The notes under the pieces were generated by a model. It was not told the origin of the DNA. It made no database searches and saw only the letters and a program-made list of their open reading frames with translations. Source: Clostridia bacterium (GTDB taxonomy: Bacteria; Bacillota; Clostridia; Oscillospirales; CAG-382). From it: DNA of 33,343 nucleotides. The DNA lies in the NCBI GenBank assembly GCA_017563195.1, contig JAFXDO010000049.1, positions 1 through 33,343 of the forward strand, written 5' to 3'. Positions 31,825 to 33,343 of this stretch are shown in pieces. Both the position numbers and the translations under genes were made by a program. The first letter of the stretch is position 1; each line of letters begins with the position of its first letter.

Positions 31825-31895
31825 ATGCAGTATTGTGCAAAATTGGCGATTTTAAGGCGATTTATCACTTTGGTGCATCGCCCTTGGGGTTGTTC

Positions 31896-32426
31896 TTATA
31901 TCTCGGTTTGCGAGGACATAAAGTAGGCGCCTGCATCGACCAGCGGTTTTTCGCTTCCGTCGTGCGTTTTGCCGTTCTGCTTCAGCGACATTATCGCACC
32001 GATAACGCTTCCGTCGCTCACGATCGGCGAAAGATAGCTGACCTCGCTCCCGCCCTCGGTCACGGTTATTCCGCTATCTCCGTTGGCGCTATAGCTTTTT
32101 CGGTTGGACAGTACCCCCGAAAGCCCGAATGAAATCGGCTTTTTCAGATACTCCTTGCGCGACACCCCCGCGACGGCAATAACGTTTTCCCTGTCGCATA
32201 TTGCGATCGGTATCCCGCTCGTTCGGTTGATCGCTTCGGCATATTCTTCCGAAACACGACTCATTTCGCCCACCGGCGAATACTTGCGAAACACCACACT
32301 CCCGTCGTTTTCGGTGTATATTTCGAGTGGATCGCCCTCACGGATCCGCATAACTCGGCGTATCTCTTTGGGTATTACAACGCGCCCCAAATCATCAATT
32401 CGGCGCACAATTCCCGTTGCTTTCAT
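31896..32426 (-). CDS. spoVT: Stage V sporulation protein T (AbrB-type regulator with GAF domain)
   Basis: A forespore transcription regulator that modulates sigma-G-dependent genes in endospore formers. The 176-residue protein has the N-terminal swapped-hairpin SpoVT/AbrB domain (ATGIVRRIDDLGRVVIPKEI, then RRVMRIREGDPLEIY) and a C-terminal GAF-like domain from about residue 55 (AEAINRTSGIPIAICDREN, SPIVSDGSVIGAIMSL). Length matches B. subtilis SpoVT. AAGGAGAAA precedes the ATG. It is the best evidence in the window that the organism forms spores. Confidence 0.95.
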   Translation of the reverse strand: MKATGIVRRIDDLGRVVIPKEIRRVMRIREGDPLEIYTENDGSVVFRKYSPVGEMSRVSEEYAEAINRTSGIPIAICDRENVIAVAGVSRKEYLKKPISFGLSGVLSNRKSYSANGDSGITVTEGGSEVSYLSPIVSDGSVIGAIMSLKQNGKTHDGSEKPLVDAGAYFMSSQTEI

Positions 32427-32461
32427 ATATAAATTTCTCCTTGTTTTTACGTTTGCGCTGT

Positions 32462-32491
32462 TAGTATTTGTAAAATTGGGGAGGTTTATAC
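32462..32491 (-). promoter_or_regulatory. Putative sigma-G-type promoter of spoVT
   Basis: On the minus strand GTATA and AATACTA are separated by 18 bases, close to the sigma-G consensus (GMATA, 18 bases, CATWMTA), ending about 35 bases before the ATG. SpoVT is sigma-G-dependent in B. subtilis. Confidence 0.55.
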
Positions 32492-32676
32492 TTTAATTCA
32501 TAATTATCGCCTTTATAAGCCGTATATAAATCTTCGGGCACAAGTCGTTTCAACTTCTATTGGTAAAGTCACATCACTTAATGAATCAGTTGTAACATAA
32601 AATTTGATACAATTTTAGTTGAATTTGGTTGTACTTAATTAGAATTATGCTTACTTTTAATGTTAGTTTTGCAGTA

Positions 32677-32705
32677 TTTACTTTTATGTGTTTTTGTGTT
32701 ATAAT
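32677..32705 (+). promoter_or_regulatory. Probable sigma-A promoter of the acyltransferase gene
   Basis: TTTACT and TATAAT are separated by 17 bases in the AT-rich intergenic stretch 32427-32780, about 75 bases before the chosen ATG. Apart from this and the spoVT promoter I see nothing in that stretch. Confidence 0.5.
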
Positions 32706-32780
32706 TTTTGCCATAGATGAAAGCACTTGTACAGACATTTAATTAATAAAGACTTTTATGCAAAAGTAATGATACAAGCA

Positions 32781-33343
32781 ATGAGAAAAAAGCTTATTGA
32801 AATAATTTATAAATTAAAACTAACGTTTTTACTGAAAATTATATATAGGATTTTCAGTTGTAGTTTTAAGGTTAAAAAAAATAATATTTTTTCTGTAAAT
32901 CATACAGTTATGTTAAGATCTAAATTCACCGTGAATGGAAAAAACAATAAAGTTGAAATAGAAAACGATTCTTTTTTGGAAAACTGTAATATAAAGATTA
33001 TCGGAAATAACAATAGCGTTAAAATCGGCAAAAACACTTACGCAAACAATCTAAATTTAATTATAGAAAACAACGATAACAATATAAACATTGGCGAAAA
33101 CTTTTTTGTCTGTGGCAATACACGCCTATACGTTGTAGACGGGTCAACTCTTTCCTTTGGCAATGATTGTATGCTATCCGATAACATAGAAATGCGCACG
33201 ACAGATAATCATGGAATATTCGATTTGGATACAGGGGTTAGAATTAATCCCGAAAAAGATATCTGCATTGGGAATCATGTCTGGATTGGTATGGGCGTTA
33301 CTGTCTTGAAGGGTGTCTCTATATCAAACGGATGTATTTTAGG
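32781..33343 (+). CDS. Left-handed beta-helix (hexapeptide) acyltransferase, 3' end outside window
   Basis: The frame is open from ATG 32781 to the window end, giving 187 residues of a longer gene. After a basic N-terminal helix (MRKKLIEIIYKLKLTFLLK), the protein consists of hexapeptide-like repeats: VEIENDSFLENCNIKIIG, VKIGKNTYANN, INIGENFFVCG, LSFGNDCMLSD. The typical acetyltransferase signature follows: TTDNHGIFD, then ICIGNHVWIGMGVTVLKGVS. Such enzymes O-acetylate surface polysaccharides or sugars, so a capsule or exopolysaccharide cluster probably continues beyond the window. An in-frame ATG at 32769 is an alternative start; neither has a clear ribosome site. The region is much more AT-rich than the rest of the window, which suggests acquisition by transfer. 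Confidence 0.88.
   Translation, partial: MRKKLIEIIYKLKLTFLLKIIYRIFSCSFKVKKNNIFSVNHTVMLRSKFTVNGKNNKVEIENDSFLENCNIKIIGNNNSVKIGKNTYANNLNLIIENNDNNINIGENFFVCGNTRLYVVDGSTLSFGNDCMLSDNIEMRTTDNHGIFDLDTGVRINPEKDICIGNHVWIGMGVTVLKGVSISNGCIL

Overview
The window looks like a chromosomal segment of a spore-forming Firmicute of class Clostridia, probably a gut-type lineage. The evidence is a phoH-ybeY-era-recO-mutS2 run, a spoVT sporulation regulator with a sigma-G-like promoter, a RACo-type corrinoid-protein activator, an Fe-S aldo/keto reductase, methionine gamma-lyase-family and M42 peptidase genes, and AGGAGG ribosome sites with TTGACA/TATAAT promoters throughout. Base composition is mid-range except for the last ~900 bases, which are clearly AT-rich. 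No tRNA, rRNA, CRISPR array, transposase or prophage gene was seen.

Layout. 1-4.8 kb: a tightly overlapping housekeeping operon (phoH 3' end, ybeY, era, recO, mutS2) closed by a terminator. 4.8-6.5 kb: an XRE regulator coupled to a gene of unknown function, then a hairpin-rich intergenic element. The same 24-base terminator palindrome occurs three times here. 6.5-8.8 kb (minus): a RACo-like 2Fe-2S/ASKHA protein translationally coupled to an APH(3')-like phosphotransferase. 8.8-12.0 kb (plus): thymidylate synthase, dihydrofolate reductase, GNAT acetyltransferase, CBS protein and lipoprotein. 12.1-15.4 kb (minus): a response regulator/histidine kinase pair and a four-PepSY lipoprotein. A shared direct-repeat motif in both promoters suggests the regulator controls both itself and the lipoprotein. 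15.5-19.3 kb (minus): htpG, a small acidic membrane protein, prfB without the programmed frameshift, and the RNase P RNA gene. 19.4-25.1 kb (plus): murD, three tandem M42 aminopeptidase paralogues and a PLP-dependent methionine gamma-lyase-family protein. 25.1-27.4 kb (minus): an ECF sigma factor followed by a membrane-anchored protein whose outer domain is a serpin. 27.5-31.6 kb (plus): a membrane protein with Rossmann/RCK-like domains and a C-terminal RyR domain, an Fe-S aldo/keto reductase and an EEP-family lipoprotein. 31.6-33.3 kb: a second hairpin-rich intergenic element, spoVT (minus), and the start of an AT-rich hexapeptide acyltransferase gene running off the window.

The most unusual content is the ECF sigma/serpin pair. 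Its architecture is that of a sigma/anti-sigma module (short cytoplasmic N-terminus, one membrane helix, long acidic linker, sensory ectodomain), but the ectodomain is a serpin with a hinge sequence that does not look inhibitory. Divergent from it is a RyR-domain membrane protein of the kind implicated in nucleotide-centred signalling or conflict systems. The two-component/PepSY locus carries a readable regulatory logic in its promoters. All functional statements come from reading motifs by eye; no database search was run.
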